Positions 45,580 to 54,715 of a stretch of 64,000 nucleotides of DNA are shown here, one piece after another. Under the pieces are notes generated by a model. It made no database searches, had not been told where the DNA came from, and saw nothing but the letters and a program-made list of their open reading frames with translations. The stretch is taken from NCBI GenBank assembly GCA_030646715.1, contig JAUSLJ010000001.1, positions 62,001 through 126,000 on the forward strand. The letters are read 5' to 3'. The first letter of the stretch is position 1; each line of letters opens with the position of its first letter. This stretch comes from Agitococcus sp. GTDB lineage: Bacteria > Pseudomonadota > Gammaproteobacteria > Pseudomonadales > Moraxellaceae. Position numbers and translations under genes: made by a program.

Positions 45580-46683
45580 ATGATACACACATATTTGAAT
45601 AAGCAAGATGTAGTGATGGTGTTTATAGCCGCGGCCATTGGCTATTTTGCGGTGTTGGCAGGTTATTGGCAGTTTAGTTTGTGGGGGCAAGTGAACGATA
45701 TTTATGTTCAGGGCTGGAGTGTGCTTAGTTTATTCCAAAGTTGGCACCCTCATGCTCTGCGTTATTTGATTGTTTATCCTATCTATGTTTTTGCTGATTT
45801 ATGGGGTATTGAGCCCAATATGCTGTTTTCATGGATTGGCATGATAATGGTGATCGCCATTCCTGTTTTTTTATTTTATGCCGTTAGAATCTATGGCATG
45901 AGTCTGCGCTTTGCGCAAATATTTTGTGGCATTGCTGGTGCTATTTATTTTTTTCTAGCGATGTTTATGAATGGTCGAATGATATTTGCCCATTTAGGTG
46001 TGGCTATTTTGTTATTTGCCATTATCGCTTCAATGCAAATAGTCAACCTCCGCATGATTTTATTGTCGGCTTTATTAATAGTTATCGGTGCTTTATTTTG
46101 CTCTGTCAGTACGGGTGTATTTGCAGTGGCTTATAGTTTGTTGGGTGTTAGTTTGTTGTATGAGTTATTTTTAATCGTCAAAAAGCAGGGGCAGAGGTTA
46201 AAAGTGTTGTTAATGGTGGCAACATTATTAATGATGACCCCGTGGATGCTCATGGGTGTTAGCAAGAATATTAGCTTTTTTGGTGGGGGAGTAGAGGGTT
46301 CCGTTGAAATGCTGGCGCATGGTTCGGGTCAAGTCATATTAGAAAGTATTAGACCTGATTTGGTCAAAGAAGCACAAAGCCGCTCAGTTAAGCAAACGGT
46401 CAACTCTCCTGAGTCGAGTGATGAAATACCCCCTCACATCAAAAAAATAGTAGGTTATACCAGTATTTTGTTTTTTATCATGATGATATTGATTTCCCCT
46501 CTTTGGCTTCGTGGCGAGCCCAATAAAATGATCGTGGGAGTGGGGTTGATGCTGGCTCTTATTTTAGGACAGCTTGGATTGTCAACATTGACGCTGGTTT
46601 TACCAATAGGATTGATTTTTCTCTCAGTCCTTATTTATGAGCGGCTAGCTTTTATGGGTAAATTTAAAGCGAATATATATTAG
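45580..46683 (+). CDS. Polytopic membrane protein, possible glycan polymerase
   Basis: The 367-residue protein has about ten helices with a larger soluble loop near residues 225-290 (EMLAHGSGQVILES, DLVKEAQSRSVKQ). I do not recognise a family. Its size, topology and position inside the polysaccharide operon fit a Wzy-type polymerase, which are very divergent, but a glycosyltransferase of the GT-C kind or an unrelated transporter cannot be excluded. It begins 17 bases after asnB. Confidence 0.65.
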   Translation: MIHTYLNKQDVVMVFIAAAIGYFAVLAGYWQFSLWGQVNDIYVQGWSVLSLFQSWHPHALRYLIVYPIYVFADLWGIEPNMLFSWIGMIMVIAIPVFLFYAVRIYGMSLRFAQIFCGIAGAIYFFLAMFMNGRMIFAHLGVAILLFAIIASMQIVNLRMILLSALLIVIGALFCSVSTGVFAVAYSLLGVSLLYELFLIVKKQGQRLKVLLMVATLLMMTPWMLMGVSKNISFFGGGVEGSVEMLAHGSGQVILESIRPDLVKEAQSRSVKQTVNSPESSDEIPPHIKKIVGYTSILFFIMMILISPLWLRGEPNKMIVGVGLMLALILGQLGLSTLTLVLPIGLIFLSVLIYERLAFMGKFKANIY

Positions 46684-46694
46684 AGTTTTATTTC

Positions 46695-47915
46695 TTGAAA
46701 AAAATATTATTAGTTGCTTATGGCGGTGGTCATATTGCGATGTTGATTCCAATTATCAAGGCTCTGCGTGAGACTTTACTGTATCAAGTGGATGTTTTGG
46801 CTTTAACAACGGCAGCTTTTACTTGCCGACAGCATAATATAACCGCTTTTGGTTTTCGTGATTTATTAGTGTATGGCGATAGTGAATACGCATTAACCCT
46901 TGGATATAAACTTTCTGCTAATTTTGATCATGTGGTGATAGAAAAAGAAGAAACAGCAGCTTATTTGGGTTTGAACTATGCTGAATTGGAAAGTGTTTAT
47001 GGTGTTAAGCAAGCCGCTGAAATATATGCTAATCGTGGCCGCCAAGCATTTTTGCCGACTCAATTGATGGGGCGTTTGATTGCCGACCGTGGCTATGATT
47101 TAGTTGTAGCGACGAACTCCCCACGTGCTGAAAGAGCCGCTATTCTTGCTGCTCATCAACAGGATGTGCCATCGGTGTGTATCGTCGATTTGTTTGCGAC
47201 ACAAGAAAGTGCTTGGATTGGACACCCTGATTACGCAAGTCGGGTTTGTGTATTGTCGCCTTTTGTGCGTAATCGTTTATTAATGAAAGGTCGGCATGAA
47301 GCACAAGTGGTTGTGACAGGAAACCCTGCATTTGATCGTCTAGCCGATAGCTCATTGCCCGCCAAAGCAGCACTGTGGCGAGAAAATAATGCCATAGGCG
47401 ATAAAAAAGTGATTGTTTGGGCATCTCAGGATGAGCCAGCCGTTCATCCATTTAGTGGCAAATTAGGCGATCCTTTATTACCACGCAAAATTGATCAGCA
47501 GCTACTGGCACTTCTTGCTAAGCATGAGGATTGGTTTCTTGTCATTCGTCATCATCCGAGTGAGCAGGTTACGCTGACCCCGTTGCCCGAGCGTGCAATT
47601 TATAGTACCAAAGAAGAAAATCTTGCGGTTCTGCTCGCATCAGCAGATGTGGTCGTTATATTGTCGTCAACCGTTGGCTTAGAAGCAGCTCTTTTAGGTA
47701 GGCCTGTGTTAGCGTTAGAGTTGTCTGTCGCTAGTGCAGATGCGCCATTTGCAAGCATGGGTATTGCGAGAGGACTGGAGAGCATGGATGAATTAGAGGC
47801 GGCTCTTGCCGATATTCTTGATGACGGTCAAACGACATTAGTCGATCCAATGGCACTCCCGCAGGTAGGTAGTGCGACTCAGAATGTTCTTACTGTTATT
47901 AACTCGTTGCTTTAG
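46695..47915 (+). CDS. GT-B-fold protein of the glycan operon
   Basis: The 406-residue protein has the two-domain GT-B pattern: an N-terminal nucleotide-fold start (KKILLVAYGGGHIAMLIPII) and a C-terminal part with VVVTGNPAFDRL, WFLVIRHHPSEQV and LSSTVGLEAALLGRPVLALE, the last resembling the donor-binding region of UDP-GlcNAc 2-epimerase or CDP-glycerol-type transferases. It probably adds a sugar, possibly a nonulosonate, to the repeat unit. The start codon is TTG with a weak ribosome site, so the real start is uncertain. Confidence 0.75.
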   Translation: MKKILLVAYGGGHIAMLIPIIKALRETLLYQVDVLALTTAAFTCRQHNITAFGFRDLLVYGDSEYALTLGYKLSANFDHVVIEKEETAAYLGLNYAELESVYGVKQAAEIYANRGRQAFLPTQLMGRLIADRGYDLVVATNSPRAERAAILAAHQQDVPSVCIVDLFATQESAWIGHPDYASRVCVLSPFVRNRLLMKGRHEAQVVVTGNPAFDRLADSSLPAKAALWRENNAIGDKKVIVWASQDEPAVHPFSGKLGDPLLPRKIDQQLLALLAKHEDWFLVIRHHPSEQVTLTPLPERAIYSTKEENLAVLLASADVVVILSSTVGLEAALLGRPVLALELSVASADAPFASMGIARGLESMDELEAALADILDDGQTTLVDPMALPQVGSATQNVLTVINSLL

Positions 47916-47935
47916 CGCGGAGTGTTGAATCAAAA

Positions 47936-48952
47936 ATGAATATACAATTTGTGGTGATCGGCTTAGGTTCTATGGGAAAACGCCGTATTCGTTGTCTGCA
48001 AGCACTTGGCGAAAAGCAGATTGTCGGTATAGATCCTCGTGAGGATCGGCGTCATGAAGTGATGCAGTCTTATGGCGTAGAAACACTGGCGGATTTAGCC
48101 AGCCTACCGATAAGCACTGACAAACAGGCGTGGATCATTAGTGTTCCCCCCGCTGCCCACCATTTTTATATGAATGAAGCTGTCAAACAGTGTCGGCCTT
48201 TTTTTGTTGAAGCGAGTGTCGTTGACACAGGAATGGTAGAGCTTATTGAAGGTACACGCGCTTTGGTTGCTGCACCGTCTGCGACCTTGTTGTTTCATCC
48301 TGCTATTCAACAAATACGGGCATTAGTCCAATCGGGTCGATTAGGGAAGATATCTAATATTGTCATGCATTCAGGTCAATATTTGCCTGATTGGCATACT
48401 TATGAGCAGGTGCAAGACTATTATGTGTCGCAGCGTGACACGGGCGGAGCCAGAGAAATTGTCCCCTTTGAGCTGACATGGCTGACTCGTGTTTTTGGCT
48501 GGCCAATGGGTGTCAGTGCGCAGGTGCGTAAGACTATTGATATTGTTGGTGCCGAAGCCATTGATGATACCTATAATTTATTGTTGGATTTTTCCAGTTA
48601 TTCAATGATCTTGACGGTGGATGTAGTGTCTCGTGTTGCCACTAGACGGTTGTTGATTAATGGTGAGCAAGGGCAGCTTATTTGGGATTGGAATCATGGC
48701 GTAATTCAGCTTTTTGATGCCAGCAAACAGGCATGGGAAGAAATGCCTTATGAGCGTGGACAGTCGGCTGAAGGCTATAACGCGAACATCAGTGAGCAAA
48801 TGTATATTGATGAGGTTGCAGCATTTTGCCAAGCGATAACAGCTAACAAGTTGTTCCCGAACACTCTGGCAGAAGATCACCGTATTCTGAAAATTCTGTA
48901 TGCCGCCGAAGAAGCGAGTCGCTGTGGTATCACACAGAGATTAGCTGTATGA
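47936..48952 (+). CDS. Gfo/Idh/MocA-family oxidoreductase, atypical
   Basis: The 338-residue protein has the Rossmann motif VVIGLGSMGKRRIRC and the family's two-domain layout, so it binds NAD(P). The usual E-K-P motif, whose Lys takes part in catalysis, is read here as FVEASVV, and the later D-x3-H motif is not evident (DTGGAREIVPFELTWL instead). It may oxidise a nucleotide sugar in a changed way or act as a different reductase. It overlaps the next gene by four bases (ATGA) and opens the nonulosonate part of the operon. Confidence 0.8.
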   Translation: MNIQFVVIGLGSMGKRRIRCLQALGEKQIVGIDPREDRRHEVMQSYGVETLADLASLPISTDKQAWIISVPPAAHHFYMNEAVKQCRPFFVEASVVDTGMVELIEGTRALVAAPSATLLFHPAIQQIRALVQSGRLGKISNIVMHSGQYLPDWHTYEQVQDYYVSQRDTGGAREIVPFELTWLTRVFGWPMGVSAQVRKTIDIVGAEAIDDTYNLLLDFSSYSMILTVDVVSRVATRRLLINGEQGQLIWDWNHGVIQLFDASKQAWEEMPYERGQSAEGYNANISEQMYIDEVAAFCQAITANKLFPNTLAEDHRILKILYAAEEASRCGITQRLAV

Positions 48953-49707
48953 ATATAGGTGTTTTAGTGACGGCACGTCTTGGCTCTAGTCGATTGCCAC
49001 GAAAGCATTTACTCGAGGTAAACGGTCAAAGTTTTATGGCATGTTTGCTGGCGCGTTTACGCCCCGTGTTGGAAGCGTTGCCTTGTTCGATGCGATTAGT
49101 TATTGCCACCAGTGATGAGTCTGAGAATCGCGACTTTGCTCGTTTTGAGTGTGCAGATACACAAGTTTTTTATGGTCATCGAGATAATATACCTCGTCGT
49201 CATCTGGAAGCAGCTAGAGCACTCGGTTTAGATGCCCTTGTTTCCGTAGATGGCGATGATATCTTGTGTTCCCCTCTGGCCGTTGTTAACGTGGCACGGG
49301 CGTTGCTTGACGGTGCTGATTTGGTTCGCACTTCAGGTTTGCCATTGGGCATGAATGCCATGGGTTATCGCACGCAATTTCTTGAGCAGGTGGTGACCCC
49401 TTGGTGGTCACGGTCTTTTGATACAGGTTGGGGGGTGATTTTTCCTGATGACGCATGGCTAGACATTCAGATGCCGTTAGCGGCTATACCTGAGCTACGA
49501 TTTACGCTGGATTATCCCGAAGATCAGTTGTTTTTTACTTCGGTGATTCACGAATTAATGACTAAAGAAATACTCTCAACGGCAACAGATGAAGATATTG
49601 TCGCCATCGTTGAGTCTCAGAAAATGTTTCAATTAAATCAAAGCGTCAATCAAGAGTATTGGCAAAATTTTCATGCAGAAAGAGCACGGTTGCGGGGTGA
49701 GGAATGA
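48949..49707 (+). CDS. SpsF/NeuA-type cytidylyltransferase
   Basis: The 252-residue protein begins NIGVLVTARLGSSRLPRKHL, the signature of SpsF/NeuA/KdsB-like nucleotidyltransferases, with the acidic metal motif VSVDGDDILCSP near residue 100. It would load CMP onto a nonulosonic acid, the last step before transfer. Members of this subgroup occur in legionaminic and spore-coat sugar clusters. It overlaps its neighbours on both sides by ATGA, showing strong coupling. Confidence 0.82.
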   Translation: MNIGVLVTARLGSSRLPRKHLLEVNGQSFMACLLARLRPVLEALPCSMRLVIATSDESENRDFARFECADTQVFYGHRDNIPRRHLEAARALGLDALVSVDGDDILCSPLAVVNVARALLDGADLVRTSGLPLGMNAMGYRTQFLEQVVTPWWSRSFDTGWGVIFPDDAWLDIQMPLAAIPELRFTLDYPEDQLFFTSVIHELMTKEILSTATDEDIVAIVESQKMFQLNQSVNQEYWQNFHAERARLRGEE

Positions 49708-50993
49708 ATTATCAACAGCGTTTATTAAAAGCGATTCCTGGTGGTGCGCACACCTACTCTCGTGGCCATGACCAGTTTCCTGCCAATGCGCCTGAGCTAT
49801 TGTTAGGAGGCAAAGGCGTTGAAGTTTTTGATCCCGAAGGTCAGCGCTATCTGGATTATGGCATGGCATTACGCGCAGTCACCATTGGTTATGCCGAAAA
49901 CGAAATTGACGAAGCCGCCATCGCTCAAATCCGACTAGGTAATAATCTCACTAGAGCGTCATTGATTGAGCTAGAAGCCGCTGAAATGCTACTTGAGTTA
50001 GTCGATGTTGATATGGTCAAGTTTGCTAAAAATGGCTCATCAGCGGTGTCAGCGGCGGTAAAGTTATCGCGTGCATATACGGGGCGCGAATTAGTCGTCC
50101 GTTGTCAGGATCACCCTTTTTTTTCTTATGATGACTGGTTCATTGGCTCAACGATTTTGACGCGTGGTATTCCTGCGGAAACGACGACCAAAACCAAGAA
50201 TTTTCGTTACAACGATATTGCGTCGCTACAAGCTCTTTTTGATCAATATGGCAACGAAATTGCCTGTGTTATTTTAGAGCCAGCCACGACCGAAGAACCA
50301 TTGCCAGGCTTTTTAGCCGCAGTCAAAGAGCTATGTCACCGTCATGGTGCGGTATTTGTGCTTGATGAAATGATTACGGGTTTTAGATGGCACTTAAAAG
50401 GTGCTCAGCACTACTTTGGCATTAAGCCTGATTTATGTACCTTTGGCAAAGCGATGGCTAATGGTTTTTCCGTAGCTTGTGTGGCGGGTCGTCGAGAGAT
50501 TATGGAGCTTGGTAGCACGGATATTGAAGGACAAGAGCGAGTATTTCTGATGTCCAGCACCCATGGTGCAGAAATGTCTAGTCTAGGAGCTTTTGTTGCC
50601 AGTGTTCGTTATATGCAACAGCATGATGTTGTTGGTCATTTATGGAGTTATGGGCAGGCATTGATGGATACTATGCGTCATCAGGCCGAAGCGGCGGGTA
50701 TTACTCAAAGTTTTCGTGTAGGGGGATATGCCTGCTCGCCTTATTTTATGACGCTTGATGCCGATGGCCAAACCTCATTTGCTTTACGAACGTTGTTCCT
50801 GCAAGAAATGATTAAGCAGGGTGTGATGATGCCTTGGATTGCGCTTGCCTATCGCCATGATGAACATTCACTGGAAAAAACCAAAAACGCCTTGGTGAGT
50901 GCTTTTGATATTTATGCTCGAGCTTTACGCGAAGGTGTTGATAAGTATTTGGTTGGCCCAACCATTAAGCCTGTTTTTCGGAAATATAACTAA
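49704..50993 (+). CDS. GSA-type class III aminotransferase
   Basis: The 429-residue PLP enzyme resembles glutamate-1-semialdehyde aminomutase: PGGAHTYSRGHDQFPANAPE at the N-terminus, AKNGSSAVSAAVKLSRAYTG, FVLDEMITGFRWHLKG and the Schiff-base lysine in CTFGKAMANGFSVA. It is not in a heme operon but between the cytidylyltransferase and a C-N hydrolase in the glycan cluster, so it more likely transaminates or moves an amino group on a sugar or its acyl part. The end overlaps the next start (TAATG). Confidence 0.85.
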   Translation: MNYQQRLLKAIPGGAHTYSRGHDQFPANAPELLLGGKGVEVFDPEGQRYLDYGMALRAVTIGYAENEIDEAAIAQIRLGNNLTRASLIELEAAEMLLELVDVDMVKFAKNGSSAVSAAVKLSRAYTGRELVVRCQDHPFFSYDDWFIGSTILTRGIPAETTTKTKNFRYNDIASLQALFDQYGNEIACVILEPATTEEPLPGFLAAVKELCHRHGAVFVLDEMITGFRWHLKGAQHYFGIKPDLCTFGKAMANGFSVACVAGRREIMELGSTDIEGQERVFLMSSTHGAEMSSLGAFVASVRYMQQHDVVGHLWSYGQALMDTMRHQAEAAGITQSFRVGGYACSPYFMTLDADGQTSFALRTLFLQEMIKQGVMMPWIALAYRHDEHSLEKTKNALVSAFDIYARALREGVDKYLVGPTIKPVFRKYN

Positions 50994-51790
50994 TGCGTGT
51001 TGCGCTGGTATCCCTCGACTCACAATGGGAAGATAAAGAAGCCAACTTTGCTGCGTGTACGAATTATGTTCAGGCCGCCGCAGCGTTAGACGCACAAGCC
51101 ATTATTTTCCCCGAAATGACACTGACAGGTTTTTCGGTCTGTAATCCTGCCCTAGCGGAAAAAGCACACGATTCATGGACGCTACGCTCTTTTACAGCAC
51201 TCGCTGCTCAATTTAAGATGGAGTTAGTGTTTGGCATGATTTGTGAGCATGAGGGTGGTTTAGTTAACCGACTGTATGTTTTGGCTGCTGATGGTTCTGT
51301 AACAGGCCATTACGACAAAATTCATTTGTTTGCGCCAGGTCAGGAAAGCAAATGTTTTAAGGCAGGGCAGACTCGTTTACTCGCTACACTCGGGAATATG
51401 CCTGCGGCATTCAGTATTTGTTACGATCTGCGCTTTCCCGAACTCTACACGACGCTACCCCAATGCACCGAGTTATTAGTCAATATCGCGAGTTGGCCTG
51501 CGACACGCATTGCCCATTGGCAGACATTGTTAGCGGCTCGTGCCATTGAGCAACGGGCATTTGTCATTGGGGTTAATCGTACAGGCCAAGACGGTAATCA
51601 ATTAAGCTATGTCGCTTCATCGGCTGTTTATAATCCCGACGGTCAAGTGCTTGCGCCCGTGGTAACACAAGGTAATCTTGCTGTTTTTAATATTGAGCAA
51701 GATATTGTGCGTCAAAGCCGTGCGTTGTTTGATCCTCGTCACGATCGCTGTGGGCAAGATTATGCCAATTGGCAAAAGGAAAATGTATGA
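50993..51790 (+). CDS. Carbon-nitrogen hydrolase (nitrilase superfamily)
   Basis: The 265-residue protein carries the nitrilase triad: Glu in IIFPEMTLTGFS, Lys in GHYDKIHLFAPG and Cys in FSICYDLRFPELY. It resembles omega-amidases (YafV/Nit2). Its presence inside a polysaccharide operon is unusual; it could remove an amide or acyl-amide from an intermediate, perhaps acting with the aminotransferase. The gene overlaps both neighbours by a few bases (TAATG and ATGA). Confidence 0.85.
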   Translation: MRVALVSLDSQWEDKEANFAACTNYVQAAAALDAQAIIFPEMTLTGFSVCNPALAEKAHDSWTLRSFTALAAQFKMELVFGMICEHEGGLVNRLYVLAADGSVTGHYDKIHLFAPGQESKCFKAGQTRLLATLGNMPAAFSICYDLRFPELYTTLPQCTELLVNIASWPATRIAHWQTLLAARAIEQRAFVIGVNRTGQDGNQLSYVASSAVYNPDGQVLAPVVTQGNLAVFNIEQDIVRQSRALFDPRHDRCGQDYANWQKENV

Positions 51791-52545
51791 GTCTCAATGG
51801 TGTACGGATTTTGTTGATCGGGGCGGGCGGTTTGTTGGGCAAAGATTTTGCTAAAGCGTTAATTGCTGCTGGAGCAAACGTGATGCTCGCCGATAAGCAG
51901 CAACATACTGTTGATGCCATACAAGCAGAATTAGGTCATAAAGCTCTGGCAACGGGAATAGATATTACCCATGCTGAATCAATCAATGGGGCGTTAGCCC
52001 TGACAGCAAAGGCGTGGGGTGCTGTCGATGCCGTCGTCAATACGGCGTATCCTCGTAATGCCCGTTATGGCAAGGTCTTTGAGGATGTAGCCTACAATGA
52101 TTTTTGCGAAAATTTGAACTTGCATTTGGGCGGCTATTTTCTCGTGATGCAACAAGCGGGAGCATTTTTCCGCCAACAAGGCGGTGGCCATATTGTCAAT
52201 ATTGCGTCGATTTATGGCGTTATGGCACCGCGGTTTGAGATTTATGACAATACGGCAATGACCATGCCTGTTGAGTATGCCGCTATTAAATCGGGTTTGA
52301 TTCACTTAAGTCGTTATGTGGCGAAATATTTAAAAGATAGTGGTGTGCGCGTCAACTGCCTGAGTCCAGGCGGTATTTTTGACCATCAAGCTGAAGCCTT
52401 TGTTGAAGCGTATGCAAAACATACAGGGACTATCGGGATGCTGGCTCCACAAGATATTTCGGCGGCATTAGTGTTTTTGTTGTCCCCTGCTGCTCGTGGC
52501 ATTAATGGACAAAATCTTGTTATAGATGATGGGTTTACATTGTGA
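51787..52545 (+). CDS. Short-chain dehydrogenase (PtmA-like)
   Basis: The 252-residue SDR has the NAD(P)-binding GxxGxxG as LLIGAGGLLGKDFAKAL, the catalytic Ser in VNIASIYGVMAP and the Y-x3-K pair in PVEYAAIKSGLIH. It begins with an ATG at 51787 that overlaps the previous stop (ATGA). SDRs of this kind (PtmA) occur in Campylobacter legionaminic-acid clusters. It should oxidise or reduce a sugar hydroxyl. The next gene, neuB, begins with GTGA overlap. Confidence 0.85.
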   Translation: MSLNGVRILLIGAGGLLGKDFAKALIAAGANVMLADKQQHTVDAIQAELGHKALATGIDITHAESINGALALTAKAWGAVDAVVNTAYPRNARYGKVFEDVAYNDFCENLNLHLGGYFLVMQQAGAFFRQQGGGHIVNIASIYGVMAPRFEIYDNTAMTMPVEYAAIKSGLIHLSRYVAKYLKDSGVRVNCLSPGGIFDHQAEAFVEAYAKHTGTIGMLAPQDISAALVFLLSPAARGINGQNLVIDDGFTL

Positions 52546-53585
52546 AAAAGTCTTGTTTTATTATTGCTGAGGCAGGTGTTAATCACAATGGCTCACTCGA
52601 AAATGCCTTAAAGCTTGTCGAAGTTGCTGCACAATCAGGTGCGGATGCTGTCAAATTTCAGACCTTTAAGGCGGAGAAGTTGGTTGCGGTAGGTGCAGCA
52701 AAAGCAGAGTACCAAAAGCAGCAATTGGGTGAAGATGGCGACCAGTTTTCGATGTTAAAAGCCTTAGAACTCTCGGACGACGACCATGAAAAAATAGCAG
52801 CGCATTGTCAACGCTGTGGTATTCAATTTATGTCAACACCGTTTGACATTGAAGCTGCCGACTTTTTACTGAAATTGGGCATGAAAACCTTAAAAATTCC
52901 GTCAGGCGAATTAACCAATTACCCGTTTATTGCTGAGTTGGCGCAACGTAATGTGCCCATGATTCTATCCACGGGGATGGGCGCATTGGCGGAAATTGAG
53001 GAAGCAGTTACTGTTATTCGTCAGTCGCGTGCGCAAGCTGGTTTAGGCGAGTTGCCGCCAAATTATTTAACGATTTTACATTGCACATCTAACTATCCTG
53101 CCAAAGCAGAAGATGTCAATTTGTTGGCGATGCAAACGATTGCTTATCGCGTGCAACTACCCATTGGTTATTCCGATCACACGTTAGGTATTACTATCGC
53201 CATCGCTGCTGTAGCAATGGGAGCAATGGTCATCGAAAAGCACTTTACCTTAGATAAAGCGCAATTAGGGCCAGATCACGCCGCGTCGCTAGAGCCTCAA
53301 GAGTTAAAAGCGATGATTGATGCGATTCGTCAAGTTGAAGCAGCTCAAGGGGATGGTGTCAAGGCTCCTCGTCCCAGTGAGCTTCCTGTCAGAAGTTTGG
53401 TGCGTCGTAGTTTGACTTTGGTGAAGGCTGTGAAAGCAGGTGATTGTGTCAGCAGTGAGGATGTTCAATTGTTACGTCCAGGCACAGGCATTGAGCCTAA
53501 ATTTCTTGCATCAGTCATCGGTCAGAAGACCTATGCCCATGATTTGCCACAACATACCACCTTGCAATGGTCGGATTTATTATGA
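52542..53585 (+). CDS. neuB: Nonulosonic acid synthase (NeuB/LegI-like)
   Basis: NeuB condenses a modified hexosamine with phosphoenolpyruvate to give a nine-carbon sugar acid. The 347-residue protein has the N-terminal barrel (FIIAEAGVNHNGSLENALKL, DAVKFQTFKAEKL, MSTPFDIEAADFL, KIPSGELTNYPFI, HCTSNYPAKAEDVNLLAM, GYSDHTLGI, VIEKHFTLDK) and a C-terminal SAF antifreeze-like domain (about 290-347, RSLVRRSLTLVKAVKAGD). The start is GTG, overlapping the previous stop. It is the key enzyme of the cluster and shows the operon makes a sialic-acid-type sugar. Confidence 0.95.
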   Translation: MKKSCFIIAEAGVNHNGSLENALKLVEVAAQSGADAVKFQTFKAEKLVAVGAAKAEYQKQQLGEDGDQFSMLKALELSDDDHEKIAAHCQRCGIQFMSTPFDIEAADFLLKLGMKTLKIPSGELTNYPFIAELAQRNVPMILSTGMGALAEIEEAVTVIRQSRAQAGLGELPPNYLTILHCTSNYPAKAEDVNLLAMQTIAYRVQLPIGYSDHTLGITIAIAAVAMGAMVIEKHFTLDKAQLGPDHAASLEPQELKAMIDAIRQVEAAQGDGVKAPRPSELPVRSLVRRSLTLVKAVKAGDCVSSEDVQLLRPGTGIEPKFLASVIGQKTYAHDLPQHTTLQWSDLL

Positions 53586-54715
53586 CACGGCGCGTGTTTT
53601 ACTTGACAGGCACTCGAGCAGACTTTGGCTTAATGACGCATACCTTACTGACAATGCATGCTCAACCGACATTAGAAGTGGGTGTGTTGGTAACGGGAAT
53701 GCATTTATCGGCGCGCTATGGTTTGACTGTCGGTGATATTGAAGCCACAGGGTTGCCCATCGTTGCGCGTATTCCTGTCGATGTTGATACAACAACAGGG
53801 TTGGCAATGGCAACGGCTGTTGGTGAAATAACATCAAAACTGTCTGTGGTATTAGCCGAACATCGTCCAGATGTTTTAGTGTTATTGGGTGATCGTGGCG
53901 AAATGATGGCGGGTGCAATCGCTGCGTTATATCAGAATATCCCAATTGTCCATATTCATGGTGGTGAGTTGTCTGGCACGGTTGACGAGCCCATACGCCA
54001 CGCGATTTCAAAGCTCTCTCATTATCACTTTGTTGCCACGCAAGGTGCACGAGAGCGTCTGATAAAAATGGGTGAAGACGCTGCACACATTTTTGTTACA
54101 GGTGCGCCTGGTCTAGATGGACTAACGGATTTGCCGCGTTTGGAGCGGGCAGAATGGTGTCAGCAATACGGCTTTAGTGAGCAAAAAAAACAAGCATTAT
54201 TCTTGTTTCATCCTGTTGTCCAAAATCAGATGGCTGCAGCAGAGCAAGCGCAAGCGGCTTTAGACGGTGTTTTAGCATTAGGTCTAGAGGTATTGGCTTT
54301 AATGCCTAATGCCGATGCAGGCGGCAGTGCAATTCGTGATCACTTATTAGATGTTGCTTCTTCAGGGCGTATCAAACTGCTCAAACATCTCTCGCGCGTT
54401 GATTATCTTCATGCGTTATCCCATGTCGCGGTTTTAGTGGGAAATTCCTCGAGCGGCATTATTGAAGCAGCCAGCTTTCAATTACCTGTTGTTAATATTG
54501 GCAGTCGGCAAAATCAACGTGAACAAAGCGGTAATGTCATCAATGTTGAGGCCGTGACGACGGATGTGAGCAAAGCCATCGTTGTCGCAACATCACTGAC
54601 TCGCGGCGACTGGCACAATGTTTATGGTGATGGCCAAGCCTCAGTGCGGATTACCAAACTTTTGAATGAATTATCTTTTGCTCCTTCTATTTTGGAGAAG
54701 ACAAATGCCTATTGA
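53582..54715 (+). CDS. neuC: UDP-HexNAc 2-epimerase, hydrolysing (NeuC/LegG-like)
   Basis: The 377-residue GT-B protein starts RRVFYLTGTRADFGLM as NeuC does. VLLGDRGEMMAGAIAALYQ, PIVHIHGGELSGTVDEPIRHAI and VGNSSSGIIEAASFQLPVVN carry the UDP-binding and catalytic residues (Asp, Glu and His). It removes UDP and inverts C2 to give the 2-epimer used by NeuB. The ATG at 53582 overlaps the neuB stop (ATGA). Its 3' end overlaps neuD by 11 bases. Confidence 0.93.
   Translation: MTRRVFYLTGTRADFGLMTHTLLTMHAQPTLEVGVLVTGMHLSARYGLTVGDIEATGLPIVARIPVDVDTTTGLAMATAVGEITSKLSVVLAEHRPDVLVLLGDRGEMMAGAIAALYQNIPIVHIHGGELSGTVDEPIRHAISKLSHYHFVATQGARERLIKMGEDAAHIFVTGAPGLDGLTDLPRLERAEWCQQYGFSEQKKQALFLFHPVVQNQMAAAEQAQAALDGVLALGLEVLALMPNADAGGSAIRDHLLDVASSGRIKLLKHLSRVDYLHALSHVAVLVGNSSSGIIEAASFQLPVVNIGSRQNQREQSGNVINVEAVTTDVSKAIVVATSLTRGDWHNVYGDGQASVRITKLLNELSFAPSILEKTNAY

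Noticed and set aside
49704-50993. Heme biosynthesis gene hemL
   Set aside because: It resembles glutamate-1-semialdehyde aminomutase but is embedded in a sugar operon with overlapping genes, so a glycan role is more likely.
53580-54086. 168-residue minus-strand frame
   Set aside because: It is antisense to neuC, whose motifs are complete.
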